From: CAVPCY01 sp963770765
Lineage (GTDB): Bacteria > Actinomycetota > Coriobacteriia > Anaerosomatales > PHET01
Reading direction: 5' to 3'
Assembly (NCBI GenBank): GCA_963770765.1
Contig: CAVYQS010000009.1
Span: 7,420 to 71,419 of the forward strand
DNA: 64,000 nucleotides
Every line of letters begins with the position of its first letter. Position 1 is the first letter of the stretch. Shown here one piece after another: positions 27,472 to 37,031 of the stretch. The position numbers and the translations under genes are program-made. A model generated the notes under the pieces. That model was not told the origin of the DNA. It ran no database searches and saw nothing but the letters and a program-made list of their open reading frames with translations.

Positions 27472-28472
27472 CGCTGCGCCCTTGCGTTCACGGCTGTGTA
27501 CGCGCCAAGCAGTAGGCGGCTCGTCGTGACCAAGCGCCGCGCGGAGCCGACCGGCGACTGCCCTCACGGCCGGACTGCGCCGCCAGCCCGGGAAGTAGCC
27601 GTCCATGTGGGCGAAGGCGGCATCGAGAAACTGGCCGCGCAAGCGCCCATTCCCAAAGCGCAGCACATCATCGAGTCGTCCTCCGATGAGGTGGATGAAG
27701 TTGATCGCCTCAAGCTGCCCGCGTAGCTCGTCGAACCGACCTCGTTCGATGAAGTGCTCGTTGGTGACCACGAGTGCCGGCACGATCTCCAGGTAGCGCT
27801 CGTCGCAGGCCGCCATGATTGAGCTGGGTAGTCCTTGTCGGTAGTGGTAGACGACCTCGGAAACCTTCTCGATGCGTGAGGCCTCTCCTGTGAGGCGGTA
27901 CGCGGTTGCGAGGTCCTCGAAGTCTCGGCCCTCAGGGAAGCTGATTCCGGTTGTCGTGAAGAGTGTCTTGCGAAACAGCTTGTTGCACACGCTCGCGCCA
28001 GGCTGTAGTAGCAGCTCGGGCCGCTCGGCAACGTTGCAGCCGTATAAGGCACCGTCGCCCTCTGGGTAGTGGTACAGCACCTCATCGGTTCGGGCATCGA
28101 CGCCCACATACTCGCCGACAATCAGGTCGGCACCGGTCCGGTCAGCGCACGCCAACAGCAGTTCGTACATACGCGCCTCGGCGGTATCGTCTGCGTCGAC
28201 GAAGCCGATGAACTCGCCACGGGCCTGGCGAAGACCCGCGTTGCGCGCGGCGGCTCGGCCGGCATTGGCCTGCCGCGAGCACCCGCACATGCTCCGGAGC
28301 CGACTGCGGCTGCAGCGCGCGCAATGTCGCCAGTTGCGTCAGTGGAGCCGTCGTCGACGATGATGATCTCCACACCACTCAGAGTCTGCTCACGCAGCGA
28401 CGCGAGACATGTCGGAAGCGTCGAAGCCGCGTTGTAGGCCGGAACGATCACAGATACGCGCGGATCGGCCAT
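27472..28472 (-). pseudogene. GT2 glycosyltransferase, N-terminal frameshifts, fused in frame to the GT4
   Basis: ATG 28472 starts ADPRVSVIVPAYNAA, then VEIIIVDDGSTDATGDIARA. Frame must change near 28318 and 28275 to reach AAARNAGLRQARGEF and FVDADDTAEARM, the metal-binding motif. The C-terminal part (CNKLFRKTLF, EGRDFEDLATAYRL) is typical of EpsJ/WcaA-like GT2 enzymes. No stop separates it from the GT4 domain; the linker is RERKGAA before MNTLD. Either the stop was lost or this is a two-domain transferase. Confidence 0.7.
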
Positions 28473-28478
28473 CACTGA

Positions 28479-30017
28479 TCACGCCCGCTCGGATGCATTC
28501 GAAGTACCGCCAACAGATCGTTTCGCTCGTTGGAATTGAAGCCCAGTGAGCCACATGGCCGCCCAGTAGGTGGTCGCCGCGGCTACTGCGACTATCGCGA
28601 GTCCAACGATAGACCCCCCCAGCTCGCTCCGCCCGCCAATCCAGGCAATGGTCGCGGGAAGTGCCAGCAGGGGATAGGCCGGCCAGGCAGTTGAGCGGAG
28701 CCATGTGCGAATCGGCAGGTCGATCACGCGGCTGAACACACGTGCGTACCACGGGAACTCTAGCCACACAGCCACGAGCGTGCCCACAGCAACGCCGATG
28801 AGCCCGAAGCTCTGCACCAATAGGACACTCAGGGCGACGTTCAGCACCGCGAGTGTCAGGCCGCCAGGCACCCACGCTGAGAAGCGGTCCTTTCCAATCA
28901 TGATCTGGTCGCCAAGCTGGTAGAGGGGCAGAAACGCTTGTGACAGCAGCAGGACCTGCGCGACGGGCACCGCACCCCCGTAACCGGGTCCCATCCACAC
29001 CGCAATGAACGGTGCGGCAATGGCGATGAGCACGGCCGTGAGCGGCGAAGCCATAGTGGCAATCAGTTTGGTGCCGCGCAGGAACAACGCGCGGATGGTT
29101 TCGTGCCGTTCGGCCGCATGCAGTTGTGCGGCTACCGGGAGAGTTGCTGAGACTGCAAGGCTGGCAAGTGTCGTTACCAGCGAGTTGAGCTTCGATGCTA
29201 TTTCGTAGAGTGTAACCGCGGCGGGACCGACGAAGATTCCCAGCACCAGCTTGTCGGTTTGCTGACGACTCATCACCTGAGCGATCTGCAGGACGAATAC
29301 CGACGATCCCGATCGCAAGATCGCGCGAGCATCAGCCATACTGGCGTGGATTCTTCGAGCGGCACTGGGCAGCAGCCGCCAGAGTAGGCAGATGTTGACG
29401 AGCGAGGCTACAACGAGTGAGGCGAATCGAATCAGCACTAGCGTCACCGGGCCTGCTCCAGTCACGATGACGTAGATTGAGCCGGCGACGTCGGCGCACA
29501 CGACCCCCAACGCCACCGTCGAAACCAGGTCGTAGCGTTGAAGCCCAGAGAGGGCATCGCGAGCTGCGACTGTTGGCCAGTACCACAGCTGCTGGATGGC
29601 GCCGATCAGCAGTAGCGTCCTGAGTAGCTCCAACTCCGAAGCGTTGACCGAGAAGATCGCCCCTCCAAGCAACGCGAGCGCAACCATTGCCAACGCGACC
29701 AGCAGCCCCACCGAAGCGTAGATCGACGCCGCCGAGAAGATCGCATTCGCTACTCCGGCGTCGTCCGTTAACGCAGTCCGCTCGGCGACCATCCGCACCA
29801 GGGTCGCGCCCACACCGAGATCGAGGAGCACGGCGTAGCCCGCCAACGAGGCCGCCAGAATCATGACGCCGAACTGCGAAGGGCCAAAGCTTCGGATGAG
29901 GAGTGGCAGGAGAACGAAGGTCGACACCATCGTCGCCAACTGCACCGAACCATTGGCGGCGGTGTTTCTGAGGATGCGCCTCGTCTGGGAGTGACCCGAC
30001 TCAGGACCTGCTGTCAT
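28479..30017 (-). CDS. Polysaccharide flippase, Wzx/MATE-like
   Basis: 512 residues, about 12-14 membrane helices over the whole length. It begins with RRILRNTAANGSVQLATMVS, the amphipathic start usual in RfbX/Wzx proteins. SRQQTDKLVLGIFVGPAAVTLYEIA matches the conserved centre of the family. It should flip a polyprenyl-linked repeat unit across the membrane. It is the first gene of the minus-strand operon running down to GtrA (23297), and its product would serve those glycosyltransferases. Confidence 0.88.
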   Translation of the reverse strand: MTAGPESGHSQTRRILRNTAANGSVQLATMVSTFVLLPLLIRSFGPSQFGVMILAASLAGYAVLLDLGVGATLVRMVAERTALTDDAGVANAIFSAASIYASVGLLVALAMVALALLGGAIFSVNASELELLRTLLLIGAIQQLWYWPTVAARDALSGLQRYDLVSTVALGVVCADVAGSIYVIVTGAGPVTLVLIRFASLVVASLVNICLLWRLLPSAARRIHASMADARAILRSGSSVFVLQIAQVMSRQQTDKLVLGIFVGPAAVTLYEIASKLNSLVTTLASLAVSATLPVAAQLHAAERHETIRALFLRGTKLIATMASPLTAVLIAIAAPFIAVWMGPGYGGAVPVAQVLLLSQAFLPLYQLGDQIMIGKDRFSAWVPGGLTLAVLNVALSVLLVQSFGLIGVAVGTLVAVWLEFPWYARVFSRVIDLPIRTWLRSTAWPAYPLLALPATIAWIGGRSELGGSIVGLAIVAVAAATTYWAAMWLTGLQFQRAKRSVGGTSNASERA

Positions 30018-30062
30018 CTGATGGGTTTCGCCTTGTCGCGCCGGCCACCGCAGGAGGGGGCT

Positions 30063-30091
30063 TTGGATTGGAGATGCGTACAGATTATCAT
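30063..30091 (+). promoter_or_regulatory. Probable promoter for the 30189-35879 operon
   Basis: TTGGAT (30063-30068), 17 bases, TATCAT (30086-30091) in the divergent gap between the flippase and the methyltransferase. Confidence 0.5.
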
Positions 30092-30188
30092 GCGAGGCGA
30101 TGCATCAGTTCGTCGGCGCAGACACCCGCGTCGCGTGAAGTCCCTTAAGAGACGGCACGTAACCCAGCGCACTAGTAACGAGGTTCGT

Positions 30189-30896
30189 ATGAACCATCCC
30201 ATCGGTCACTACGTTCGCGCCCTGAAGCGTCGGATGCGCTCGCGTTTTGTCAGGTTCGGCTCGCTACGGAACACCGAACCAGTGAATCTCGCTTTTGGCG
30301 CAATGGTGGGCACGCCCGTCGACCGGCACTACCTGCACGATTGGCTGGGACTCCACGCGCATCTGATCACAGGACGCGTGCTCGAGGTGGGCGACCGTGC
30401 GTACACGGAGCGGTTTGGCCGCGGCGTGGCAAGCAGTGACATTCTCCATTTCGAATCAGGCTCGCCGGTGGCCACGATCGTCGCCGACCTTGCATCATGC
30501 CCTCAAGTCCCCGAGGGCTCCTTTGATTGCATCATCCTGACGCAGACCCTGCACTACGTCTTCGACATGTTCTCTGCGGTTCGAGAGCTCCATCGGATTC
30601 TCGCCCCGGGGGGGACGATCCTGTGCACCGTGCCGGGGCTGAGTCAGATCAGCCGCTGGGATATGGACCAGTGGGGTGACAGGTGGCGTCTGACGTCGCT
30701 TTCCGCTCGAGAGTTGTTTGAGACTACGTTCGAGCCCGAGAACGTCACGGTCGAGACGTTTGGCAATGTGCTCTCGAGCCTGTGCTTCATCGAGGGGATA
30801 CCTGCCGAGCGCATCCGGGAGGCTGAGCTTGCCGTCAATGACCCGGACTACCAGATTCTCGTGGCCGTCGCCGCAACCAAGGCGCCGTCGACGTGA
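30189..30896 (+). CDS. SAM-dependent methyltransferase
   Basis: 235 residues from ATG 30189, with GAGG nearby; the longer reading from 29991 has no homologous character and overlaps the divergent gene. A class I fold is visible: VLEVGDRAYTERFG (glycine-rich site, imperfect), an acidic VADLASC, FDCIILTQTLHYV and RILAPGGTILCTVPG. Such enzymes in glycan clusters methylate sugars or guide chain ending. The GTG of the following deacetylase overlaps its stop. Confidence 0.75.
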   Translation: MNHPIGHYVRALKRRMRSRFVRFGSLRNTEPVNLAFGAMVGTPVDRHYLHDWLGLHAHLITGRVLEVGDRAYTERFGRGVASSDILHFESGSPVATIVADLASCPQVPEGSFDCIILTQTLHYVFDMFSAVRELHRILAPGGTILCTVPGLSQISRWDMDQWGDRWRLTSLSARELFETTFEPENVTVETFGNVLSSLCFIEGIPAERIREAELAVNDPDYQILVAVAATKAPST

Positions 30897-31981
30897 ACGT
30901 AGTGGGGGCACGCTCAGTCATCATGACTGCGCTGCGGCGCGTGCGCGCGGCCGATGGGGGAGCGGCGGTCGTTCTCACGTATCACCGCATCCACGACGCT
31001 TCACTCGACCCGGAGCAGCTCTGCGTAGCGCCCTCGCGCTTCGAGGAGCACGTGGCGGCGTTCGCGCAGCGCTACACGCTCCTGACTGCGGGGGACCTCT
31101 TCACTCGGCTCAGCGAGGGTCGCGCATTGCCACGAAACGGCCTTGTGCTCACGTTCGATGACGGGTACTCTGACGTGCTCGAATGCGCTGCGCCCGTGCT
31201 CGAGCGCTACGACGCGTGCGGAACGGTCTTCGTGAGTTCAGGATTCGTCGACTCCAAGCGGGAGATGTGGTGGGATGCGCTGGAGCGCGTCTGCCTGCAG
31301 CCCGGCGTGCTGCCCGAACTGCTCGAACTCGACATCGACGGCTCACGCTTCTCGGCGCCACTGGGTGATGCCGCGGTCCTCGACGGGGCGACTGCGAAGT
31401 CGTTCGCCGGATGGGACACCATGCAGCCGCCCGCTCACCGTCGCGAGCAGCTCTATCTCGACCTGGCCGCGCGCCTGCACCGACTTGACGCTACTGCCCG
31501 CCGAGACACGCTCGACACGCTCTTCTCGATTGCCGGCATCGATTCGAGGATGCGCCCGGCGAACCGTGGCCTGACCGCAGACGAGGTCAGGCGCCTCGCG
31601 CAGACCACGCCGCTTGAGGTGGGCGCCCACACTGTGACGCATGAGGCTCTCGGCCCGCTCGATGAGGGGACTCAGCGGCGCGAGATCAGAGAGAGCAAGC
31701 AGGCGCTCGAGGAGATGACGGACTCACGCGTCGTGTCGTTCAGCTACCCGTATGGTACGGCGGGCACCTTCACGGCGCGAACGAAGGCGCTGGTCAGGGA
31801 AGCCGGGTTTCTCGGCGCGGTGACGACTCGGCTGGGGGGACGCATTCCGTGGGGTTCTGTCGGGAGGAGAACCGACCGGTTCGAGGTGCCTCGAACGGCG
31901 ACTGAAGACGTGCTCGCCGAGCACCTCGTTGCGCTGATCGACAAGCGCCTCGGCCTTGGATCCGACAGGGGCGGCCGATGA
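30893..31981 (+). CDS. Polysaccharide deacetylase (NodB homology, CE4)
   Basis: 362 residues from GTG 30893. VVLTYHRIHD, LVLTFDDGYSD (metal-binding Asp and catalytic base), LEVGAHTVTHEAL (His pair) and VVSFSYPYGTAG cover the CE4 motifs in order. An insert of about 100 residues between motifs 1 and 2 (MWWDALE...) is typical of the PgaB/IcaB-like exopolysaccharide group. It should remove N-acetyl groups from a surface glycan. No signal peptide is obvious, so a cytosolic or peripheral location is possible. Confidence 0.85.
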   Translation: MNVVGARSVIMTALRRVRAADGGAAVVLTYHRIHDASLDPEQLCVAPSRFEEHVAAFAQRYTLLTAGDLFTRLSEGRALPRNGLVLTFDDGYSDVLECAAPVLERYDACGTVFVSSGFVDSKREMWWDALERVCLQPGVLPELLELDIDGSRFSAPLGDAAVLDGATAKSFAGWDTMQPPAHRREQLYLDLAARLHRLDATARRDTLDTLFSIAGIDSRMRPANRGLTADEVRRLAQTTPLEVGAHTVTHEALGPLDEGTQRREIRESKQALEEMTDSRVVSFSYPYGTAGTFTARTKALVREAGFLGAVTTRLGGRIPWGSVGRRTDRFEVPRTATEDVLAEHLVALIDKRLGLGSDRGGR

Positions 31982-33360
31982 AGAGCATGCCAGCATTCGA
32001 TCCGACCGGACGGTCGCGCCCCGGGTCGCGCAGTCGGCTCGCTGACGCGTGGGCCAAGCACTATCCGATCGCAGTGCCGCTCATCATCGCGGTCGCCATG
32101 CTCGGGGCTATCCAACTGACTCACCCTGCACTGCCGGTGATTCACGATGCGCTCGCGTACACGAAGGCCGCACAGCGGCTGCTCACCGATGGCACGTACG
32201 CCTATGGCGAGGCGTCGGGGTCCAACGCGACGCAGACGCCGGGGTACGCGCTGTTTCTCGCGGCGGTGTATGCGTTTGTTCGACGCGGCGTCGACGCCGC
32301 AGAATGGACCCGGGCGGCTCGCCCTCTTCTGATGTTCGCGCAATCCCTGGTAGCGCTAGGGATCGTCGTGTGCGTTGCGCACAGCGGACGGCAGCTCGGC
32401 GGGCGCCGCCTAGGACTCATCGCCGGCGTATTGGCCGCGGTGTACCCCACCTATGCGTGGGCCACGACAGTGGCCCTGAGCGACCTTCTCGGCTCGCTTC
32501 TCGTCGCCGGTCAGCTTGCTCTGGCCATGCGCCTCACCACGCCGGGCAAGGCCCCCCGGCTGCGTGACTTCGTTCTGCTGGGGGTGCTCGCCGGAGCTGT
32601 GGGCCTCGTGCGGCCGGCATACCTTCCGTGGGCAGCCGTACCGCTGGTCTACGTCGCGGTTCAGCGTTCACTGTCATGGCGTCGGTTCGTCGCAGCGGTG
32701 GGTGTGTGCGCTGTCGCATTCACCTTGGTGATGATGCCGTGGTGGGTTCGCAATGTCCTGGTTCTCGACCGAGTGGTCGTGCTGAATACGAATAGCGGAG
32801 TGACGATGCTCGATGCACTTGGTGGTCGCGAGTTGAGCGACGCCGAGCTGGCGATCGAGAGTGTTGCAGAGGCCGAGGGCAAGGACGGCGCCACGGCGGT
32901 CGCCTGGAGCCGTATCCGAACGGCTTGGCAGACTGCCCCGAGTCAGTACGTAGTCTATCGGCTTTCCCGAGTGCGGGAAGCGACGCTGTACCCGTGGAGC
33001 CCTGTTCGAGACGCGTACTGGGAGCAGCAGAACCACTTCGACACCGACCGGGTGGACTTCGCAGTGCTGCCGCCTTCACCGAGTGCGTTCGCCCTGGCGC
33101 TCGACCGCGCGTCGCGTTCTTTCCAAGTGTTCCTGCTCGTAGCGGCCGCCGTGGGCCTGCTGTTCATCCCGAAGTCGCCTCGGCTGATTCTACCTGCGAG
33201 TCTCGTTGCATACGCCGCCCTTGCCCATAGCTGGACGCTGTTCATCGAACGCTACTTCCTGCCCGCGATGGCTGGCGTGATGCTGCTGGCGGCGGCAGGT
33301 CTGCTCGGCGTGTTCGTTCTCATCAGACGCGGTGGTGTGAAGGCGGGCTTATGGCAGTGA
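31978..33360 (+). CDS. GT39/ArnT-like membrane glycosyltransferase
   Basis: 460 residues. The ATG overlaps the deacetylase stop. The first helix is followed by HPALPVIHDALAYTKAAQRLL and TQTPGYALFLAAVYAF, close to the Asp-containing first loop and PPGY-like motif of GT-C enzymes of the PMT/ArnT/EpsE group. About ten helices follow, with a soluble loop at about residues 275-360. It likely uses polyprenyl-phosphate sugar on the outer membrane face. Confidence 0.75.
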   Translation: MKSMPAFDPTGRSRPGSRSRLADAWAKHYPIAVPLIIAVAMLGAIQLTHPALPVIHDALAYTKAAQRLLTDGTYAYGEASGSNATQTPGYALFLAAVYAFVRRGVDAAEWTRAARPLLMFAQSLVALGIVVCVAHSGRQLGGRRLGLIAGVLAAVYPTYAWATTVALSDLLGSLLVAGQLALAMRLTTPGKAPRLRDFVLLGVLAGAVGLVRPAYLPWAAVPLVYVAVQRSLSWRRFVAAVGVCAVAFTLVMMPWWVRNVLVLDRVVVLNTNSGVTMLDALGGRELSDAELAIESVAEAEGKDGATAVAWSRIRTAWQTAPSQYVVYRLSRVREATLYPWSPVRDAYWEQQNHFDTDRVDFAVLPPSPSAFALALDRASRSFQVFLLVAAAVGLLFIPKSPRLILPASLVAYAALAHSWTLFIERYFLPAMAGVMLLAAAGLLGVFVLIRRGGVKAGLWQ

Positions 33361-34145
33361 CGATGAGGTCGGCGTACAGGTGGATGGTTCAGGCGGGCTT
33401 CGACCCCAGGGCGACAGGCCGGTTCTTCCGGGAGATTGTGCCGTTCCGGCGCGAACTCGCCGAACTGAGGCGTCAGTCTTACGACCCCGCCGAGACATTC
33501 GCGATCGAGGCGTCATACCCAGTGCTTGGCGAACGCGACGACGCGAGCGGAACGGCACGCGGGCACTACTTTCATCAGGATCTGCTGGTCGCGCGAAGGG
33601 TGTTCGAGGCGGCTCCACTTCGTCACCTCGACGTTGGCTCACGCATCGACGGATTCGTTGCGCACGTAGCGGCTTTCCGACCGATTGAGGTCATCGACAT
33701 CCGGCCCCAGCCAGCCTCGATTCCGAACGTCACCTTCCTTCAGGCGGACATGATGGCACCGCTGCCCGGGGGCCTCCCGGGATCGTGTGACTCGCTTTCG
33801 TGTTTGCACGCCCTCGAGCACTTCGGCCTGGGTCGCTATGGCGACCCCGTTCGACATGACGGTCACCTTATCGGTCTTTCGAACCTTGTGGAGATACTCG
33901 CGCCGCGAGGCACGCTGTACCTTTCGGTACCGATAGGCCCACAGCGCATCGAGTTCAACGCTCATCGCGTCTTTTCAGTGCGCTATCTGCTCGAGCATCT
34001 CGAACCGCGTTTCAGCGTCACACGCTTCTCGTTCGTCGACGATCGCGGAGATCTGCACGAAGACGTGGACCTGGCCCGAGGAGACGTGTCCGTCGAGTTC
34101 GGCTGCTGGTTCGGATGCGGCATCTTCGAGATGACGAGGAGCTGA
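33351..34145 (+). CDS. DUF268-like protein, probable sugar-related methyltransferase
   Basis: 264 residues starting inside the previous gene (10-base overlap). LRHLDVGSRIDGFVAHVAAF resembles the SAM-binding motif I. FLQADMMAPLPG, SLSCLHALEHFGLGRYGDP and APRGTLYLSVPIGPQRIEFNAHRVF (read in pieces) match the DUF268 pattern found in O-antigen clusters. The activity is not established for the family. Confidence 0.65.
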   Translation: MAVTMRSAYRWMVQAGFDPRATGRFFREIVPFRRELAELRRQSYDPAETFAIEASYPVLGERDDASGTARGHYFHQDLLVARRVFEAAPLRHLDVGSRIDGFVAHVAAFRPIEVIDIRPQPASIPNVTFLQADMMAPLPGGLPGSCDSLSCLHALEHFGLGRYGDPVRHDGHLIGLSNLVEILAPRGTLYLSVPIGPQRIEFNAHRVFSVRYLLEHLEPRFSVTRFSFVDDRGDLHEDVDLARGDVSVEFGCWFGCGIFEMTRS

Positions 34146-34148
34146 CCG

Positions 34149-34961
34149 GTGGCAATACCTCCCTACACCATCTTCGTGAACAGCACTGATAGCTTCGAAG
34201 ACACGTGGGGCCCGTTCTTTCGGCTACTCACGGAGTACTGGCCACAAGTCGACCACGTCGTGCTCAACACCGAGACCAAGGAGTTCTCGTACCCGGGACT
34301 CCGCATCGATGCAACGAAGACAGCTCGGCCGGGCGAGGGTCGCATACCCTGGGGCGAATGCATGATTCGAGCGCTCGTCGCCATTCCTACCGAGTACTTC
34401 GTGTACCTGCAAGACGACTACTTCCTCTTCGATGCGGTGAAAGCCGGAGTCGTCGACCAGGCGGTCGGCCTGATGGAGGCTGAGTCGCTGGACTGCCTAC
34501 GGCTCATGGAGTGCGGCGGGGCGGGGCCCTACGAGCCCACGGACCACCCATGGCTGGTCAGCGTGGCGCGCGATGCGCGATACCGAATCTCGCTACAGGC
34601 CGGTGTGTGGTCCAAGCAAGGCATGATGAAGTACCTGCGTGCCCACGAGTCGCCTTGGCAGATGGAGGTGTGGGGCTCCAAGCGAGCGGCGCGGACCGAC
34701 GGACGGATCTGGGCGGTGAGCCGACACGTCTACGGCGACGACCATTCACAGATCATCCCGTACGTCCCGACCGGTATCGTGAAAGGAAAGTGGTCTCGCG
34801 ACGCTGTTGAGGAGTTGTTCCGTACACACGGCATCGACGTCGACTTCGAGCAGCGCGGCTGGTGGGATTCGGAATCCGCGGTGCATAAGGACGTGCGCTG
34901 GATACTCTCGAAGCTGCCCAAGGCCCCGCGCTACGTGTGGAATCGGATGCGATCGCTTTGA
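34149..34961 (+). CDS. Putative glycosyltransferase of a GT-A type
   Basis: 270 residues from GTG 34149 with GAGGAG overlapping the previous gene end. The centre reads RALVAIPTEYFVYLQDDYFL, in which QDDYF looks like the DxD metal site of GT-A enzymes. HPWLVSVARDARYRISLQAG and WGSKRAARTDGRIWAVS are further conserved-looking stretches. It is cytosolic. I do not recognise the exact family. Position in a glycan operon supports the role. Confidence 0.5.
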   Translation: MAIPPYTIFVNSTDSFEDTWGPFFRLLTEYWPQVDHVVLNTETKEFSYPGLRIDATKTARPGEGRIPWGECMIRALVAIPTEYFVYLQDDYFLFDAVKAGVVDQAVGLMEAESLDCLRLMECGGAGPYEPTDHPWLVSVARDARYRISLQAGVWSKQGMMKYLRAHESPWQMEVWGSKRAARTDGRIWAVSRHVYGDDHSQIIPYVPTGIVKGKWSRDAVEELFRTHGIDVDFEQRGWWDSESAVHKDVRWILSKLPKAPRYVWNRMRSL

Positions 34962-35009
34962 TCGGCGCAGCGATGCTCCAACGGGTGCTCTACGGCGCAA
35001 AGCCCGCGC

Positions 35010-35879
35010 ATGACGGCCACTTCGCTCGATCGGTCGCAGTTGACGACGCGGGCGCGAGAGTCGTCGTGCGACACACTGCAGTCCGGCGAGCCGTGCGTTG
35101 TAGCCAGACTCGGGTCCTCGGAGGTCTCTTGCGTCAGCTACAAGGAACGGTGGCGCTCGCGATTCCCGAGGCCGGGCTACCCGGCCGCGCTACGAGGAGT
35201 GATGGCCAACAACGCCGGCGTATTTCCTGTCGACGATGCTTCGCTCGACCGCTTCGCTGACGTCTTCACCGACGCGATGGCTGCTGCTGACGTGATGGGC
35301 GTGTGGTTCAACCGCGGGGAGGATGTGGTTGCCGCCAAGTACTGCCCTCAGGCGCGCCTCGTCCACCTCGAAGCGATGAACCCACTCCTCACGACCGACC
35401 CGTGGACGGCGCTGCTCGAGGGCCGTTCGGTCCTTGTCGTTCATCCTTTCGCTCACACGATTGCGGCGCAGTACCGAGACAGGCGGCCACTGCTCTTCTC
35501 CGACGCGCGTGTTCTTCCGCAGTTTGAGCTCACGACGATCGCCTCGGTCCAGTCTGGCGCTGGCCAGCGCTGCGCCTTCCCAACGTGGTTCGATGCGCTC
35601 GATCACATGTGCGGTCAGGTCGCCGCCGCGGAGTTCGACATCGCCATCGTTGGTGCGGGCGCGTACGGTCTGCCGCTCGCCGCAGCTATCAAGGACATGG
35701 GCAAGCAGGCGGTGCACCTCGGCGGCGCTACACAGCTCCTATTCGGCATCAGGGGGCGCAGATGGGAGCGCGAGTACTCCGACAGCATCGCTCCGTACTT
35801 CAACGAGCACTGGACCCGTCCGAGCGACGAGGAGACACCGAGCGATAGCGACAAGGTCGAGGGCGGCTGCTACTGGTAG
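35010..35879 (+). CDS. GT-D-fold-like putative glycosyltransferase
   Basis: 289 residues; the first in-frame start after the preceding stop, with a weak ribosome site. CVVARLGSSEVSCVSY near the start, SVLVVHPFAHTIAAQYR and FDIAIVGAGAYGLPLAAAIKDMG followed by HLGGATQLLFGIRGRRW are the blocks seen in GT-D (DUF1792-like) glycosyltransferases of surface clusters. The last ten bases overlap a convergent, truncated gene. Confidence 0.7.
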   Translation: MTATSLDRSQLTTRARESSCDTLQSGEPCVVARLGSSEVSCVSYKERWRSRFPRPGYPAALRGVMANNAGVFPVDDASLDRFADVFTDAMAAADVMGVWFNRGEDVVAAKYCPQARLVHLEAMNPLLTTDPWTALLEGRSVLVVHPFAHTIAAQYRDRRPLLFSDARVLPQFELTTIASVQSGAGQRCAFPTWFDALDHMCGQVAAAEFDIAIVGAGAYGLPLAAAIKDMGKQAVHLGGATQLLFGIRGRRWEREYSDSIAPYFNEHWTRPSDEETPSDSDKVEGGCYW

Positions 35880-36073
35880 CGGAAAACGCTGGCCGGCCGC
35901 CGGATCGTCAGACCGCTGACGATGAGAGACAACTGCAAGCCGAGCCGTCCTGAGTCGACCAGGCTCGCGGCCAACGGGGGGAGGCCCGTGGCGCGTTGTC
36001 CTGCATGTACTGCTATGACGCCGAGGATTGCGATGCCCTTGGCAGCATCGACCCATGGCAGACGCTGTTTCAC
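35870..36073 (-). pseudogene. Acyltransferase family 3, N-terminal fragment
   Basis: 67 residues from a GTG overlapping the stop of the radical-SAM gene. LPWVDAAKGIAILGVIAVHA is the classic start of membrane O-acyltransferases of the OafA/WecH kind, which are normally 330 residues or more. Homology ends near 35895, where the frame runs into the antisense of the 35010 gene and stops. The rest of the gene is missing from this place, which marks a rearrangement joint. Confidence 0.7.
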
Positions 36074-37031
36074 TGGTCTTCCGAGGAGGTCCACTCGTCG
36101 ATCGAGCGTGCCGAGCGACCCCACTGGTACGTCTCGACTGCGTCCACGTCGCAGTGCTTGCACCACGGCACCGGCTCGCACAAGAAGTCGAAGATCTCCC
36201 ACGGAGTGTGATCCTCGAAGATCGAGATGGAGTCCTCCTCGGTCGGCTCCATGCCGTCGACGCCGAACCGCTCCTTGAAGATGTCGATGTACGCGATGTA
36301 GGCGCACGGGTAGAGCCGGCCGTCGCGCAGGATCACGCAGTTGTTCACGCCGCCGCAGCCCTGGAATGCGTGCGTGCGGGTCTTGCGAGCCGGACAGGTC
36401 GAGCGGCAGCTTGAAGAACTCACCGCGCGGGTCGGTCCACTCCAGGTTCACTCCGTGCTGGGCCGCGAGACGCTCGATCTCGTCGACCTTCAGGTCTATC
36501 GGGTAGAGGTCGCACACGAGCCAGATGTCGTTCGCGGCCATCGCGCGCCAGAACGTCCTCATCCATTCGCGGGCACGAGCACGCCGTTGGACATGAGGTT
36601 GATACGGGAGCCGGGAAGTGCTTCCGAGCCGACTCCATGAACTCGGTCACGTGCGGATGCAGGAGCGGCTCGCCGCCCAGAAGGTAGATCTCCGTGATCC
36701 CCGAGAAGATCGTCTCGAGCTGCGCGAACTCGCGCTCGAACTGCTCGGGATCGGCGAACGCGGGCTTGGCGATGTTGCTGAAGTGCGTGCAGCCCTTGCA
36801 GTTGAGGTTGCAGTGATCGGTGAGGTGGACGACGAGTCGGTGTAGGTGCGGCCTGCTGCCCGAGACGCGCGCTTGGACTTCAGCGACGAGCGGGTTCTCG
36901 CGTGACACCATCCACGGGACGTAGTCCTTGCCCTGGGCGCGCGTCGTGCAGCGGCTTCGACCGTGCGCTCGGGTAGCACCTTGCGGCCGACGCGTCTTGA
37001 TCCAGAGCGGCGTGAGCTTGAGCAGGTTCAT
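36070..37031 (-). pseudogene. Radical SAM protein with C-terminal cysteine cluster, frameshifted (paralogue 1)
   Basis: ATG 37031 overlaps the stop of paralogue 2. HLTDHCNLNCKGCTHF carries the CxxxCxxC [4Fe-4S]-SAM motif, and EIYLLGGEPLLHPHV is the glycine-rich motif of this superfamily. The frame shifts near 36590 and 36385. After that come CDLYPIDLKVDEI, CGGVNNCVILRDGRLYPCA and PWCKHCDVD, a SPASM-like auxiliary cluster region. Repaired, it is about 320 residues. SPASM-type proteins in glycan clusters have unknown substrates. Confidence 0.7.
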
